DNA of 64,000 bases from Arthrobacter woluwensis (GCF_900105345.1 NZ_FNSN01000003.1:2790001-2854000), one strand, 5' to 3'; positions 50,694 through 59,310 are shown, counted from the first letter of the stretch. The notes: generated by a model from the sequence alone, not told the origin. Program-made: numbers and translations.

Positions 50694-52349
50694 CTAGCGC
50701 CGGAAGACGGGCACGTCGGACGGGAGCTGGGACTGGTACTCGTCCCGGATCTTGTCGCCGCCGTCGTTCTTCCAGCGCTTCACCGCATCCTGCAGATCGC
50801 CCACCTTGGCGCGGCCCGTGATGATGTCCACCACCTTGTCCCGCAGCTGCTTGGTGATCTTCGCGCCCACCTTGGAGTTCGTGTCCGAGTAGGTCCCGTT
50901 GGTCGGGTTGCGCCAGGCCAGCTCCAGCAGCTTCTTCTCCTGCTGGTAGATGTACTTGGTGTCGTCGTCGAAGCCGGGGTTGAAGACCACGTTCTCCGGG
51001 CTGGACATGATGTTCAGCGCCGAGGCGAGGCCCGGGATGTTCGTGCTGCCGGACGAGGTGAAGACCGGGTTGCCCTCGCCGTCGACCGTGAAGTCCTGGC
51101 CCTCGGTGCCGAAGTTCTTCTGCATGTACTCGGCCGTGCCGAACGGTGCGGAGAGGTAGTTGATGAGAGCGAGCAGTTCGCGGATCTTGCCCTCGTCGGC
51201 CTTCTTGAACGGCGTGAAGCCCACTGTGCCGTAGCCCATGTCGTAGGTCGGCTTGACCTTGCCGTCCGCGCTGAACGGCACCAGGATGTCGAACGCCTGG
51301 TCCTTGTTGAAGGCGCGGTAGGCCTTGAGGTCGTGCGGACCCACCAGGACCTGCGCGGCGACACTGCCGTTGGCGACGCGATTGCGGATGTCCGGGACGT
51401 TGACGTCCGGGTAGAAGACCCCGGCGGCGAACATCTTCGCCACGAACTCCACGCCCGCGTGGTATTCGTCCGTCTCGTAGAGGTGGGTGAGGGTGCGGTC
51501 CTTGTTGACGGCCCAGGTGTTGGGAGCGCCGAACCACTCGGTGACCATGTGGAGCACGTTGATGTAGGCGGGTTCGAGGGCGTACTTCTTCTCGCCGGGC
51601 CGCGTGAGCTCCTTGGCCTTGGCCAGGAACTCGTCCGCGTTCGCCGCGGTCAGGCCACCCACCTTGCCCCAGACGTCGCGGCGGCCGGACATGATCTGGC
51701 CGAACGGCGTGCTCGGGATGGGGGCGCCCCAGATCTTGCCGTTGACGACGGCGGTCTTCCAGGAGTCCGGCTTGAGGGCCGCGAGGTTGGGGTACTCGAG
51801 GACGGCGTCGCCGGAGAGGTACTTGGTGAGGTCCTGGAACTTCGCCTCCAGCATGGGGCCGACGTTCGGGATGCCCTGGTTCGGCGGGACCCACATCATG
51901 TCCGGCAGGTCGTCACTGGCGAGCACCGTGGCGAACTTGGCCGGGTACCCGTCACCGATGTCCTCGGCGATCTGCAGTTCCAGCTCGCCGCCCAGCGCCT
52001 GGTTGAGCCGCTGCCAGAAGGCGTTGTCCTTCATGCCGGGACTCATGGTCTCGAAGGTCTCGGTGAGGCCCGTGACCTTGCCCTTGAGCGGCTTGTCCTT
52101 CACGGACACCACCGACTTGGGCAGCTTGAAGAACGCCGCCTGCAGGCCCTTGGCGTCACCGGCCAGATCGGGCGTGACGCCGGTGAATTCCTTGTACGTG
52201 GGGAGCTTGACGCCTGCGGAGGCGGCCGCGCCGCCGCTTCCGCCGGAGCTGCCGCCGCCACAGGCCGACAGGCCCACGGTGGCGACGGCCAGGCCGGCCA
52301 GACCCAGGAAGCCACGGCGGCTGACGCCGTGGGATGCGAGAGTGCTCAT
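50694..52349 (-). CDS. Extracellular solute-binding lipoprotein of a sugar ABC importer (LipO/LplA-like)
   Basis: 551 residues from ATG 52349 (M-S-T-L-A), set by AAAGG 7 bp upstream; a more distal ATG is rejected. The signal combines twin arginines (S-R11-R12-G-F-L-G) with a lipobox L-S-A-C30, so it is a probable Tat-exported lipoprotein. The body is the long family-1 binding-protein type seen with LplB/LplC permeases, used for complex or modified oligosaccharides. It is the third gene of the permease-permease-binding protein operon. Confidence 0.9.
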   Translation of the reverse strand: MSTLASHGVSRRGFLGLAGLAVATVGLSACGGGSSGGSGGAAASAGVKLPTYKEFTGVTPDLAGDAKGLQAAFFKLPKSVVSVKDKPLKGKVTGLTETFETMSPGMKDNAFWQRLNQALGGELELQIAEDIGDGYPAKFATVLASDDLPDMMWVPPNQGIPNVGPMLEAKFQDLTKYLSGDAVLEYPNLAALKPDSWKTAVVNGKIWGAPIPSTPFGQIMSGRRDVWGKVGGLTAANADEFLAKAKELTRPGEKKYALEPAYINVLHMVTEWFGAPNTWAVNKDRTLTHLYETDEYHAGVEFVAKMFAAGVFYPDVNVPDIRNRVANGSVAAQVLVGPHDLKAYRAFNKDQAFDILVPFSADGKVKPTYDMGYGTVGFTPFKKADEGKIRELLALINYLSAPFGTAEYMQKNFGTEGQDFTVDGEGNPVFTSSGSTNIPGLASALNIMSSPENVVFNPGFDDDTKYIYQQEKKLLELAWRNPTNGTYSDTNSKVGAKITKQLRDKVVDIITGRAKVGDLQDAVKRWKNDGGDKIRDEYQSQLPSDVPVFRR

Positions 52350-52392
52350 AGGGGTGCCTTTCATTGACAGGTGAGCTGGAGAGGGAGGAGGG

Positions 52393-53376
52393 TCAGCCCT
52401 TCACCGCGCCCGTGAGGACGCCCTTGGTGAAGTGCTTCTGGAGGAAGGGGTAGACCATGAGGATGGGCACGAGCGCCACGACCACCACGGCCATCTGGAT
52501 CGACTGGCTCGGCGGGACGGAGGAGACCCCCAGCCCGTCCGCGGCCCCGGAGCCCTGGACCACGAAATTGCGGAGCAGGAGCTGAATGGGCCACTTGGCG
52601 TGGTCGTTGATGTAGAGCAGGGCGTTGAAGAAGGAGTTCCAGAACGCCACCGCGTAGAAGAGCCCGACGACGGCGATCACCGCCTTCGACAGCGGCAGCA
52701 CGATGCGCCACAGGATCTGCCAGTCGCTCGCGCCGTCGATCCGCGCGCTTTCGATGAGCTCCGCGGGGATGTTCATGAAGAAGGAGCGCATCACCACGAA
52801 GTTGAAGGCGCCGAAGATGCCGGGCAGGATGAGCGACCACAGCGAGTCCAGCAGTCCGAGCTGCCGGATCATGAGGAAGCTCGGGATCAGGCCCGGGGCG
52901 AAGAGCAGGGTGAACAGCACGCCCAGGATCACCGGGCGGCCGAACAGGACGGATCGGCTCGTGGCGTAGGCCATGGTGATGGTCACGAAGAGTGCCAGTG
53001 CCGTGCCCACGACCGTGATGAAGGCGCTGACCCCGAGGGACCCGATGACCATGGGTCCGGCGAAGATCGTCTCGTACGCCTTGATGGTGGGACGTTCCGG
53101 CCAGAGGACGAATCCTCCGGCCTGGGCCAGCTGCTGGTCATCGGCGAGGGAGGTGGACACGACCAGGAGGATGGGGATCAGGATCGAGGCGCTGAACAGC
53201 ACCAGGATGACGGCCTTGACAAACTGGTAGAGGACCGACGGGCGTTCTTTCCAGGCGGGACGGCGGGTGTCGCGTTCCGCGGCGGCCCGTGAGCGGGCGG
53301 CCCGCCGCACGGCGAGGCTGCCGCGCCCGACGGCGTCGTCGCGCGTCTCGGTGTTCTGTGAGGTGAGCGTGGTCAT
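52393..53376 (-). CDS. Sugar ABC transporter permease (LplC-like, CUT1)
   Basis: 327 residues. A long basic N-terminal tail is followed by six TM helices. The EAA loop is visible as E-L-I-E-S-A-R-I-D-G-A-S-D-W-Q-I-L-W (about 202-219), with R-I-V-L-P-L-S-K-A after it, contacting the ATPase. Its ATG overlaps the stop of the other permease by 1 bp (TGATG). No ATPase is in the operon, so a shared MsiK-type ATPase is probably used. Confidence 0.93.
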   Translation of the reverse strand: MTTLTSQNTETRDDAVGRGSLAVRRAARSRAAAERDTRRPAWKERPSVLYQFVKAVILVLFSASILIPILLVVSTSLADDQQLAQAGGFVLWPERPTIKAYETIFAGPMVIGSLGVSAFITVVGTALALFVTITMAYATSRSVLFGRPVILGVLFTLLFAPGLIPSFLMIRQLGLLDSLWSLILPGIFGAFNFVVMRSFFMNIPAELIESARIDGASDWQILWRIVLPLSKAVIAVVGLFYAVAFWNSFFNALLYINDHAKWPIQLLLRNFVVQGSGAADGLGVSSVPPSQSIQMAVVVVALVPILMVYPFLQKHFTKGVLTGAVKG

Positions 53377-54353
53377 CAGCCGACCTTCCTGGCGAAGATC
53401 CCGTCCTCGCCGAACTTGTGGGCCAGGGAGTTGGCGCCCCAGATGAGCAGGAGACTGACGAGCCCCTTGGCGAGACCCGCGGCGGCGCCGGAGCTCCAGC
53501 CCCCGCCCACCACGCCGGTGTAGTAGGTGAAGGTGTCCAGCACTTCGGCGGCGCCGGCGCCGACGGCGTCGCGCTGGAGGATGAACTGCTCGAAGCCGAC
53601 CGACAGAATGTCACCGATCCGGAGGATGAGCAGCAGGACGATCACGGGTCGCAGCCCCGGCAGCGTGATGTGCCACATCCGCCGCCAGCGGCCGGCGCCG
53701 TCCGCGGCGGCCGCCTCGTAGAGGGAGACGTCGATGCTCGCGAGCGCCGCCAGGAAGATGATCATGGCCCAGCCGGCGTCCTTCCAGATCATCTGGGCGA
53801 CCACCAGCACGGGGAACGTGTCCGGGTTCGTCATGAACGGGATGGGGTCCATCCCGAACTGGCGCAGCGTGTTGTTCACGAAGCCCGCGCCACCGAGCAT
53901 CTGCTGGAACAGGGCGATCACCAGGACCCAGGACAGGAAGTGCGGCAGGTACGCGATGCTCTGGAAGATGCGGCGGACCCTCATGCTCATGAGCGAGTCC
54001 ACGATCAGCGCGAGCACGAGCGGCACCGGGAAGAGGAACACGAGCTGCCAGGCGGCCAGATACAGCGTGTTCCAGAGCGCGTGCAGGAAGTCCGGGTTGT
54101 GGAACAGGTCCACGAAGTTCTGCCAGCCGACCCACTCGCTGTCCGGGATGCCGAGATAGGGCTGGTAGTCCTGGAAGGCGATCACGTTGCCGAAGATCGG
54201 GATGTAGAAGAACAGCAGCAGGAAGACGATGCCGGGCACCATCATGAGCAGCATCTGCCGGTCCTGACGGAGACGGACGCGGAACGGCTTCTTGCCGCCG
54301 CGGTCCGGGATCGACGACGGCGGCGGACCCTTCCGCTGGGCTGCGAGTGTCAT
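53376..54353 (-). CDS. Sugar ABC transporter permease (LplB-like, CUT1)
   Basis: 325 residues from ATG 54353 with GAGGAG 5 bp upstream. Six TM helices. EAA loop Y-E-A-A-A-A-D-G-A-G-R-W-R-R-M-W (about 216-231), followed by H-I-T-L-P-G-L-R-P. First gene of the operon; the two LacI operators sit 60-85 bp upstream of its start. It pairs with the LplC-like permease to form the membrane channel for the substrate bound by the downstream lipoprotein. Confidence 0.93.
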   Translation of the reverse strand: MTLAAQRKGPPPSSIPDRGGKKPFRVRLRQDRQMLLMMVPGIVFLLLFFYIPIFGNVIAFQDYQPYLGIPDSEWVGWQNFVDLFHNPDFLHALWNTLYLAAWQLVFLFPVPLVLALIVDSLMSMRVRRIFQSIAYLPHFLSWVLVIALFQQMLGGAGFVNNTLRQFGMDPIPFMTNPDTFPVLVVAQMIWKDAGWAMIIFLAALASIDVSLYEAAAADGAGRWRRMWHITLPGLRPVIVLLLILRIGDILSVGFEQFILQRDAVGAGAAEVLDTFTYYTGVVGGGWSSGAAAGLAKGLVSLLLIWGANSLAHKFGEDGIFARKVG

Positions 54354-54411
54354 GGGGCTCCTCGTGAGTCCAGGGCTGCCCGGGGGCGCAGCCTGCGTTC
54401 TCAAAACGTTG

Positions 54412-54439
54412 TTAATCGATTAAGTTCTTAATCGATTAA
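54412..54439 (-). promoter_or_regulatory. Twin LacI operators of the sugar ABC operon
   Basis: Two copies of the perfect palindrome TTAATCGATTAA (54412-54423, 54428-54439), spaced 16 bp centre to centre, start 59 bp upstream of the first permease gene. The central CG and symmetric A/T flanks are typical of LacI-family sites. The LacI protein encoded three genes downstream is the expected binder. Confidence 0.8.
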
Positions 54440-54521
54440 CTGATGGTATGTGACGCAGGTCTCAGGTGCAAGAGATGACGTGAAAGAGCTCGACACGACG
54501 CCGCAACGACGCGTGGTGGCG

Positions 54522-54580
54522 TTGCGTGCTCAGCAGGTGCGGGTGTTCCGGGAGGGCATCCGCACCTGCTGAGCACGCAA
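54522..54580. repeat. Intergenic hairpin repeat, family 1 variant (copy C)
   Basis: A 21-bp perfect stem (54522-54542 with 54560-54580) begins TTGCGTGCTCAG and ends CTGAGCACGCAA. The outer part and the GCGGGTG end match copies A and B. Four middle base pairs are changed on both arms (TTGT to CAGG, ACAA to CCTG), so the pairing is kept. It lies 18 bp past the stop of the FAD dehydrogenase gene. Confidence 0.8.
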
Positions 54581-54597
54581 GATGGGGAGGACCGGAA

Positions 54598-56283
54598 TCA
54601 CAGCCTCCCGGCGAGGTCCCGTCCGGCCTTCAGGCCCGTGAAGATGCAGCCGCCCAGGAAGGTTCCTTCGAGGGCGTTGTACCCGTGGGCGCCCCCGCCG
54701 CCGAACCCGGCGGCCTCCCCCACGGCATACAGGCCGGGCACGGGATGACCGTCCTCACCGAGCACGCGGGAGGCGAGATCCGTCTGCATCCCGCCCAGGC
54801 TCTTCCGGGTCAGGACGTGCAGCTTCACGGCCACGAGCCCGTCCCGCGGATGACCCGCCTCGTCGAGGAAGAGGTGCGGCCTGGCCACCCGCACCAGCCG
54901 GTCCCCCAGGTACCGTCGCGCGTTGTGAACGCTCTGGGCCTGGGCGTCCTTGGAGAACGCGTTCCGGAACTCCGCATCCCGCTGCCGGATGACGTCCATG
55001 AGGGCCTCCGGGCCCACGGGCGCCTCCGGGGCGATCCGGCTCATGCCCCGCGCGAGAGCCGCCACCGAATCCGCGGAGACGAAATCCGGTCCGTGGTCCA
55101 CGAAGGCCTGGACCGGCCCAGGGATCCCCCCGCCCAGGCGGGTCTTGAGCAGGAGCTTACGGTCCCGATGAGTGATGTCCGGGTTCTGCTCCGAGCCGGA
55201 CAGCGCGAACTCCTTCGCCAGGATGCTCCGGCTGACGATGAACCAGGAGTGGTCGTGCTCCGCGAGGTCCGGGGTGTTGCGCAACAGGCGGAGCGTGCCG
55301 AGCGTGTCATGGCCGGGAAGTCCCGGCGCCGGCAGGCGCCGTCCGAGCGCGTCGAGCCAGAGCGGCGAGGGCCCCGGCAGGATCCGGATGCCGTGGGCGG
55401 GCCACACCGGGTCCCAGTTGCGGATGCCCTCCGTGTAGTGCCACATCCGGTCCCGGTTCACGAGGCGGGCTCCGGCGGCTTCGGCCGGCCCGTACATGCT
55501 GCCGTCCACATACGCGGGAACCCCGGTGATCATCTCGCGCGGCGGAGTGCCCAGCCGTGCGGGCCAGAACTGGCGCACCAGCCGGTGATTCCCGCCGATC
55601 CCGCCGCTTGCGAGCACGACCGCTTGCGCCCTCAGCTCGAACGTCCCCACCGTCCCGTCCGGGCCGGCCGCCCCGCGCGGCCCGGCGTCGTCGGCCAGCA
55701 GATCGCCCTGCACCCCGACGACGGCGCCGCCCTCCACGAGCAGCCCGCGCACCTTGTGCCGGTGCAGCAGCGTCGTGGCGCCGTCCTCGACGGCGGCGTG
55801 GGCTGCCGCTGCGAACGGCGAGACGACGCCGGTCCCGGTGCCCCAGGCGATGTGGAAGCGAGGGACCGAGTTCCCATGGCCGCCCACGTGCCCGTCGCCC
55901 CGCTCGGCCCAGCCCACCACAGGAGTCAGCTCGATGCCGGCCTCCCGGAGCCAGACCCGCTTCTCGCTCGTCGCGAATTCGACATAGGCCCGGCCCCAGC
56001 GCTGAGCCCAGGCATCCTGATCGCCCGGACCGTCCGTCCGGTCCCACGCGGCGCTCCCCTGCCAGTCGCGCCAGGCGAGATCGAAGGAGTCTTTGACGCG
56101 GAGTCGGCGCTGTTCGGGGCTGTCCACCAGGAAGAGTCCGCCGAAGGACCACCAGGCCTGTCCCCCGAGGTCCTGCGGCCCCTGCTGGTCCAGGATGATC
56201 ACGCGCTTGCCGGCCCGCGCGAGTTCCCGCGCCGCGACCAGTCCGGACAATCCGTGGCCCACCACGATGACGTCAGCGTCCAT
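54598..56283 (-). CDS. FAD-binding dehydrogenase (3-ketosteroid-dehydrogenase/fumarate-reductase-like)
   Basis: 561 residues. N-terminal FAD site V-V-G-H-G-L-S-G-L-V-A-A-R-E-L-A with E/D at the strand end (I-L-D-Q). Internal A-S-G-G-I-G-G-N-H is typical of the FAD_binding_2 group, and the C-terminal motif G-L-Y-A-V-G-E-A-A-G-F-G-G-G-G-x-H-G-Y-N-A-L-E-G completes the cofactor site. Length fits the KstD-like putative oxidoreductases common in actinobacteria. The substrate is unknown and no steroid genes are nearby. It is not part of the ABC operon. Confidence 0.88.
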   Translation of the reverse strand: MDADVIVVGHGLSGLVAARELARAGKRVIILDQQGPQDLGGQAWWSFGGLFLVDSPEQRRLRVKDSFDLAWRDWQGSAAWDRTDGPGDQDAWAQRWGRAYVEFATSEKRVWLREAGIELTPVVGWAERGDGHVGGHGNSVPRFHIAWGTGTGVVSPFAAAAHAAVEDGATTLLHRHKVRGLLVEGGAVVGVQGDLLADDAGPRGAAGPDGTVGTFELRAQAVVLASGGIGGNHRLVRQFWPARLGTPPREMITGVPAYVDGSMYGPAEAAGARLVNRDRMWHYTEGIRNWDPVWPAHGIRILPGPSPLWLDALGRRLPAPGLPGHDTLGTLRLLRNTPDLAEHDHSWFIVSRSILAKEFALSGSEQNPDITHRDRKLLLKTRLGGGIPGPVQAFVDHGPDFVSADSVAALARGMSRIAPEAPVGPEALMDVIRQRDAEFRNAFSKDAQAQSVHNARRYLGDRLVRVARPHLFLDEAGHPRDGLVAVKLHVLTRKSLGGMQTDLASRVLGEDGHPVPGLYAVGEAAGFGGGGAHGYNALEGTFLGGCIFTGLKAGRDLAGRL

Positions 56284-56391
56284 GCAGGCAGTCTACGCCG
56301 GGCCCACACCCCCGCGAAGGAACAGCTGGCGCCCCGAAAACGTGCGAATGAAGGCACGACGTGTTCCCTCGCGATGGCGAGAGGGCGGAGT

Positions 56392-57198
56392 TCAGTCCAG
56401 GGCGGCCGGGCGCAGGACGAGGACCGTGGCGTCGTCCGCCACCTCACCGATCCGGGCCTGTTCGCGCCGCAGTTCGGTCAGGAGTTCCAGCGCCTCGACC
56501 GGTGTGCTGACGCGGCGCAGGAACTCCTCCGCGGAGCCCACGAGCCCCAGGTCGACGGCGCGCCAGGCCCCGTCGCTGACGAGTGCCACGAGGGCCGGAC
56601 GGGGCAGCCGCACGAGGTCGGCGTGCTGCGCGGCCTCGGGCTCGCGCCGTGCCACCCAGAGGTTGCCGTCCGTGTTGCGCAGTTCGCGGTCCCGGCGCAG
56701 CAGGCGGAGGCGTTCTTCGGGGTCCGGGAGCTGCCCGTCCAGTGCCTCGTCCACGCGGCCGTCCGCCTGCTCGGCGAGCACCACGGTCACGCCGCCCTCC
56801 GGATCCTGGACCAGGACGCGGCAGTCGGCGAGGGACGCGATCTGCACGCCGTCGTCGTCCAGATGGGCGAGCGAGACGGCCGCGCTCGGGAAGCGCAGCC
56901 GCTCCCCGCCGACGAGGGGCTGCGCGACGGCGTCAATCCTCCGGAGCGCGGCGGCGAGCCGGTCCCGGGCACTCAGGGAACCGGACATCTCCCCCGTCCC
57001 GACCCGGGCGAGCGCCGTGGTCAGCGCCTGCGTGAGCCATTGGGGATCGGTGGCGGCCGGCAGGCCGAGGGGTTCCAGGAGGGTGGTGGCGCCGTCGATG
57101 ATCCAGGCGTCCGGCCCGGCGAAACCGCAGCCGTCCTCCTGGGGATGGGCGTCGCCCTCCGACTGGACGCGGGTCACGATCTCCCAGGAATGCCTCAT
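56392..57198 (-). CDS. PP2C-like protein phosphatase
   Basis: 268 residues. The PP2C metal-site pattern is recognisable though divergent: Q-E-D-G-C-G (21-26) and W-I-I-D-G-A-T-T in the place of the DGxGG block. A-S-L-A-D-C-R-V, L-V-S-D-G-A-W and a C-terminal D-D-A-T-V-L-V-L with the last metal Asp follow. It is cytosolic, with no sensor domain and no adjacent Ser/Thr kinase. The target protein is unknown. A terminator hairpin separates it from the dioxygenase gene upstream. Confidence 0.75.
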   Translation of the reverse strand: MRHSWEIVTRVQSEGDAHPQEDGCGFAGPDAWIIDGATTLLEPLGLPAATDPQWLTQALTTALARVGTGEMSGSLSARDRLAAALRRIDAVAQPLVGGERLRFPSAAVSLAHLDDDGVQIASLADCRVLVQDPEGGVTVVLAEQADGRVDEALDGQLPDPEERLRLLRRDRELRNTDGNLWVARREPEAAQHADLVRLPRPALVALVSDGAWRAVDLGLVGSAEEFLRRVSTPVEALELLTELRREQARIGEVADDATVLVLRPAALD

Positions 57199-57210
57199 GG
57201 GTCCATTAAA

Positions 57211-57254
57211 GGCCGGAGCGGCGCAGCCCCCGGGGGTGCCGCGCCGCTCCGGCC
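57211..57254 (-). terminator. Terminator after the dioxygenase gene
   Basis: A perfect 14-bp stem GGCCGGAGCGGCGC with its complement (57211-57224 and 57241-57254) has a small CCCCC/GGGGG inner stem and is followed on the minus strand by TTTAAT. It lies 47 bp beyond the stop. Confidence 0.75.
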
Positions 57255-57300
57255 CGTATCAACAGACCCGCATCAGCCGGTCCGCCTCTGCCGGCGCGCC

Positions 57301-58317
57301 TCAGCCCTTGACGAGGTCAGGGTGCTGGGCTGCGACGACGTTCGGGTGCGCCCGCACGCGGTAGCGCAGGGCGTTGTCGCCGTAGGTCTCGAGGATCGGG
57401 CTGTCGTTGGGGTCCACCGAGAGGCCTCGGGCCTTCTCCTGGAACTCCGGGCTGACGGCGAGCTGAGGCATCCGCGCGTCGAGTGCCGGGTTGTAGAAGA
57501 ACGGCACCGAGATGCGGTCCGTCCCGCGCAGCGGCGAGATGACCCGGTGCAGCGTGGCCTTGAGGTAGCCGTTGGTCGCGAGTTCGAGCATTTCGCCGAT
57601 GTTGACCACGAAGCTCCCCGGCACCTGCGGCGCGTCGATCCACGCGCCGTCGTGCTCCACCTGGAGGCCGCCCTTGCCCGGCTCCACGAGCAGCAGGGTC
57701 AGCACGCCGCCGTCGCGGTGGGATCCGACGCCCTGCTTGGGGTCCGGGTCCGATTCGCCCGGGTAGCGGACGATCTTCAGGACCGGGAAGGCCCGCGAGG
57801 CGAAGGCCTCGTCGAAGGTGTCCTCCGGTGCGCCGAGCGACAGCGCCAGGGCACGGAGGAGCTCGAGGGAGATCTCACTCAGACGGTCCATCCACTCGGT
57901 GACGATACCGCGCATCTCGGGCAGCGCCTCGGGCCAAAGGTTCGGCCCTTCCAGTCGCCAGTAGTCGGCGACACCGTCGCCGGCGGGAACCGCTTCACGG
58001 TCGACGCCGACGTCGATCTGCTCACGCCAGTCGACCTCGCCGGCGGTCAGCTCGCCGCCCATGCGGGTGTAGCCGCGGAACTGCGGGCTGTGGATGTTCT
58101 CCAGGGCGAGCTTCTGCTCCTCCGGCAGCTCGAAGAAGCGCCGGGAGATGTCGAGGATGGCGTCCGTCAGCTCTTGCGGGACGCCGTGGCCGGAGAGGTA
58201 GAGGAATCCCACCTCGTGCATCGCGTCGCGGAGGTCATCGCGGAAGCGGGCGGCCTCCTCCGGTCCAGCGCTCAGACGGGAGAAATCGAGGATGGGCAAA
58301 GTTTCGAGGGCCACCAC
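57301..58317 (-). CDS. Isopenicillin-N-synthase-like 2-oxoglutarate/Fe(II) dioxygenase
   Basis: 338 residues with N-terminal DIOX_N region (I-L-D-F-S, G-F-L-Y-L-S-G-H-G-V). The 2OG-Fe(II) core has iron ligands H200-x-D202 (S-H-R-D-G-G) and H257 (T-L-H-R-V), and the co-substrate pair R268-x-S270 (D-R-I-S-V-P-F-F). All ligands are present. Substrate unknown; no beta-lactam genes are nearby, so the name denotes only the fold family. A palindrome TATTGG-CT-CCAATA lies 38 bp before the start. Confidence 0.9.
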   Translation of the reverse strand: MVALETLPILDFSRLSAGPEEAARFRDDLRDAMHEVGFLYLSGHGVPQELTDAILDISRRFFELPEEQKLALENIHSPQFRGYTRMGGELTAGEVDWREQIDVGVDREAVPAGDGVADYWRLEGPNLWPEALPEMRGIVTEWMDRLSEISLELLRALALSLGAPEDTFDEAFASRAFPVLKIVRYPGESDPDPKQGVGSHRDGGVLTLLLVEPGKGGLQVEHDGAWIDAPQVPGSFVVNIGEMLELATNGYLKATLHRVISPLRGTDRISVPFFYNPALDARMPQLAVSPEFQEKARGLSVDPNDSPILETYGDNALRYRVRAHPNVVAAQHPDLVKG

Positions 58318-58354
58318 ATAATCCTTTTCGCGTTACATTGCAAGCCGAAGCCTG

Positions 58355-58368
58355 TATTGGCTCCAATA
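58355..58368. promoter_or_regulatory. Operator candidate upstream of the dioxygenase gene
   Basis: TATTGG-CT-CCAATA, a perfect 14-bp palindrome in an AT-rich patch, 38 bp before the dioxygenase ATG. No regulator gene is adjacent. Confidence 0.4.
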
Positions 58369-58551
58369 TTACGCTCGCTCCCGAGGCCCGCCCATCGGCA
58401 CGTCACGGAAGGTCATGAAGTTCGCCGCTTCCCGCCGAGGGCGATCTCACCAGTTCTTGTTAAACGATTGACAAGGGAGTGACGCGCATGACGATAATTC
58501 CTCGACGGGCCGAGAACGGTCCGTCTCCTCGACAGCACACAGGGAGAAGAC

Positions 58552-59310
58552 ATGCGGTTACCCCTCCACCAACGTCTCAGTGCAGTGATCGCGATCGGCC
58601 TCACCGCCGTCGCCGCCGGTCCCGGAATCCCCGCCCACGCCCAGACCTTCGGCGGCAACGAGCTGCTGTCCTGGTCGGTCAGCTCGGCGCCGGCCGCGGG
58701 GCTGAGTTCCGTCACGTTCCCCATCACCGTGGCCCCGGCGACAGCACGCCGCGCGGGCACGTATTTCGCCATGCAGTACGGCTTCACCGGCCAGAGCGAC
58801 GTCGGCTACACCGGCCTGCAGCCCCGGCCGGACTCGCAGGGCTCGGGCCGTCTGCGCGGCGTCTTCTCCTCGTTCATCTCCGGGACGACGTCGACCGATC
58901 CGAACTGCACCCCCGGCGCCGACGGCGGCCCGGGCGTCAGCTGCGGACTGGAGTTCAACGCCGTCTACGGTCACACCTACAACATGGTGGTGCGTCAGAC
59001 CGGCACCGACACCTGGAGCGGCACCGCCGTCGACACCACCACGGGACAGAGCACCCACATCGGCAGCTACAAGCTTCCGGCGGGGTCCGGCAACCTCAAG
59101 CCGTCCCAGTCAGGTTTCGTGGAGTATTACGACGTGCCGAGCTGCACCCAGCAGCAGAAATATGACGTCACCTTCGGGGCGCCGTCCTCCGGTTCCCTGA
59201 GCGGCAAGGTCGCGTGGGTCAAGGAGTACGGCGACTGCCTCGGACAGGGCAACACCACCGTGACGACGGTCGGCACCGGCGTGAGGATCACCCGCGGCAC
59301 GGTCGGCTGA
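58552..59310 (+). CDS. Secreted protein, unknown function
   Basis: 252 residues from ATG 58552 with GGGAGAAG upstream. Signal peptide with a Leu/Ala/Val core, likely cut after A-H-A (about 30). The mature domain is beta-rich with few Lys, carrying Y-F-A-M-Q-Y-G-F-T-G and Y-T-G-L-Q-P-R. It recalls the DUF3472-type secreted domain, a weak match by eye. Four Cys in two pairs (N-C-T-P..S-C-G and S-C-T..D-C-L). It is monocistronic, divergent from the dioxygenase gene. No activity can be assigned. Confidence 0.75.
   Translation: MRLPLHQRLSAVIAIGLTAVAAGPGIPAHAQTFGGNELLSWSVSSAPAAGLSSVTFPITVAPATARRAGTYFAMQYGFTGQSDVGYTGLQPRPDSQGSGRLRGVFSSFISGTTSTDPNCTPGADGGPGVSCGLEFNAVYGHTYNMVVRQTGTDTWSGTAVDTTTGQSTHIGSYKLPAGSGNLKPSQSGFVEYYDVPSCTQQQKYDVTFGAPSSGSLSGKVAWVKEYGDCLGQGNTTVTTVGTGVRITRGTVG

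Noticed and set aside
49578-52367. 929-codon open frame on the plus strand
   Set aside because: Antisense to the LacI and solute-binding-protein genes, both well supported.
54598-56283. Steroid catabolism cluster
   Set aside because: The FAD dehydrogenase resembles KstD only in its cofactor motifs, and no other steroid-degradation genes are in the window.
57301-58317. Beta-lactam biosynthesis gene (isopenicillin N synthase)
   Set aside because: Only the fold family matches; no ACV synthetase or other beta-lactam genes are nearby.
54526-58482. 1318-codon open frame on the plus strand
   Set aside because: It runs antisense through the FAD dehydrogenase, PP2C-like and dioxygenase genes, all with clear family motifs on the minus strand. 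Long antisense frames are expected at this GC; the protein is rich in Arg/Gly/Ala/Pro/His without domains.
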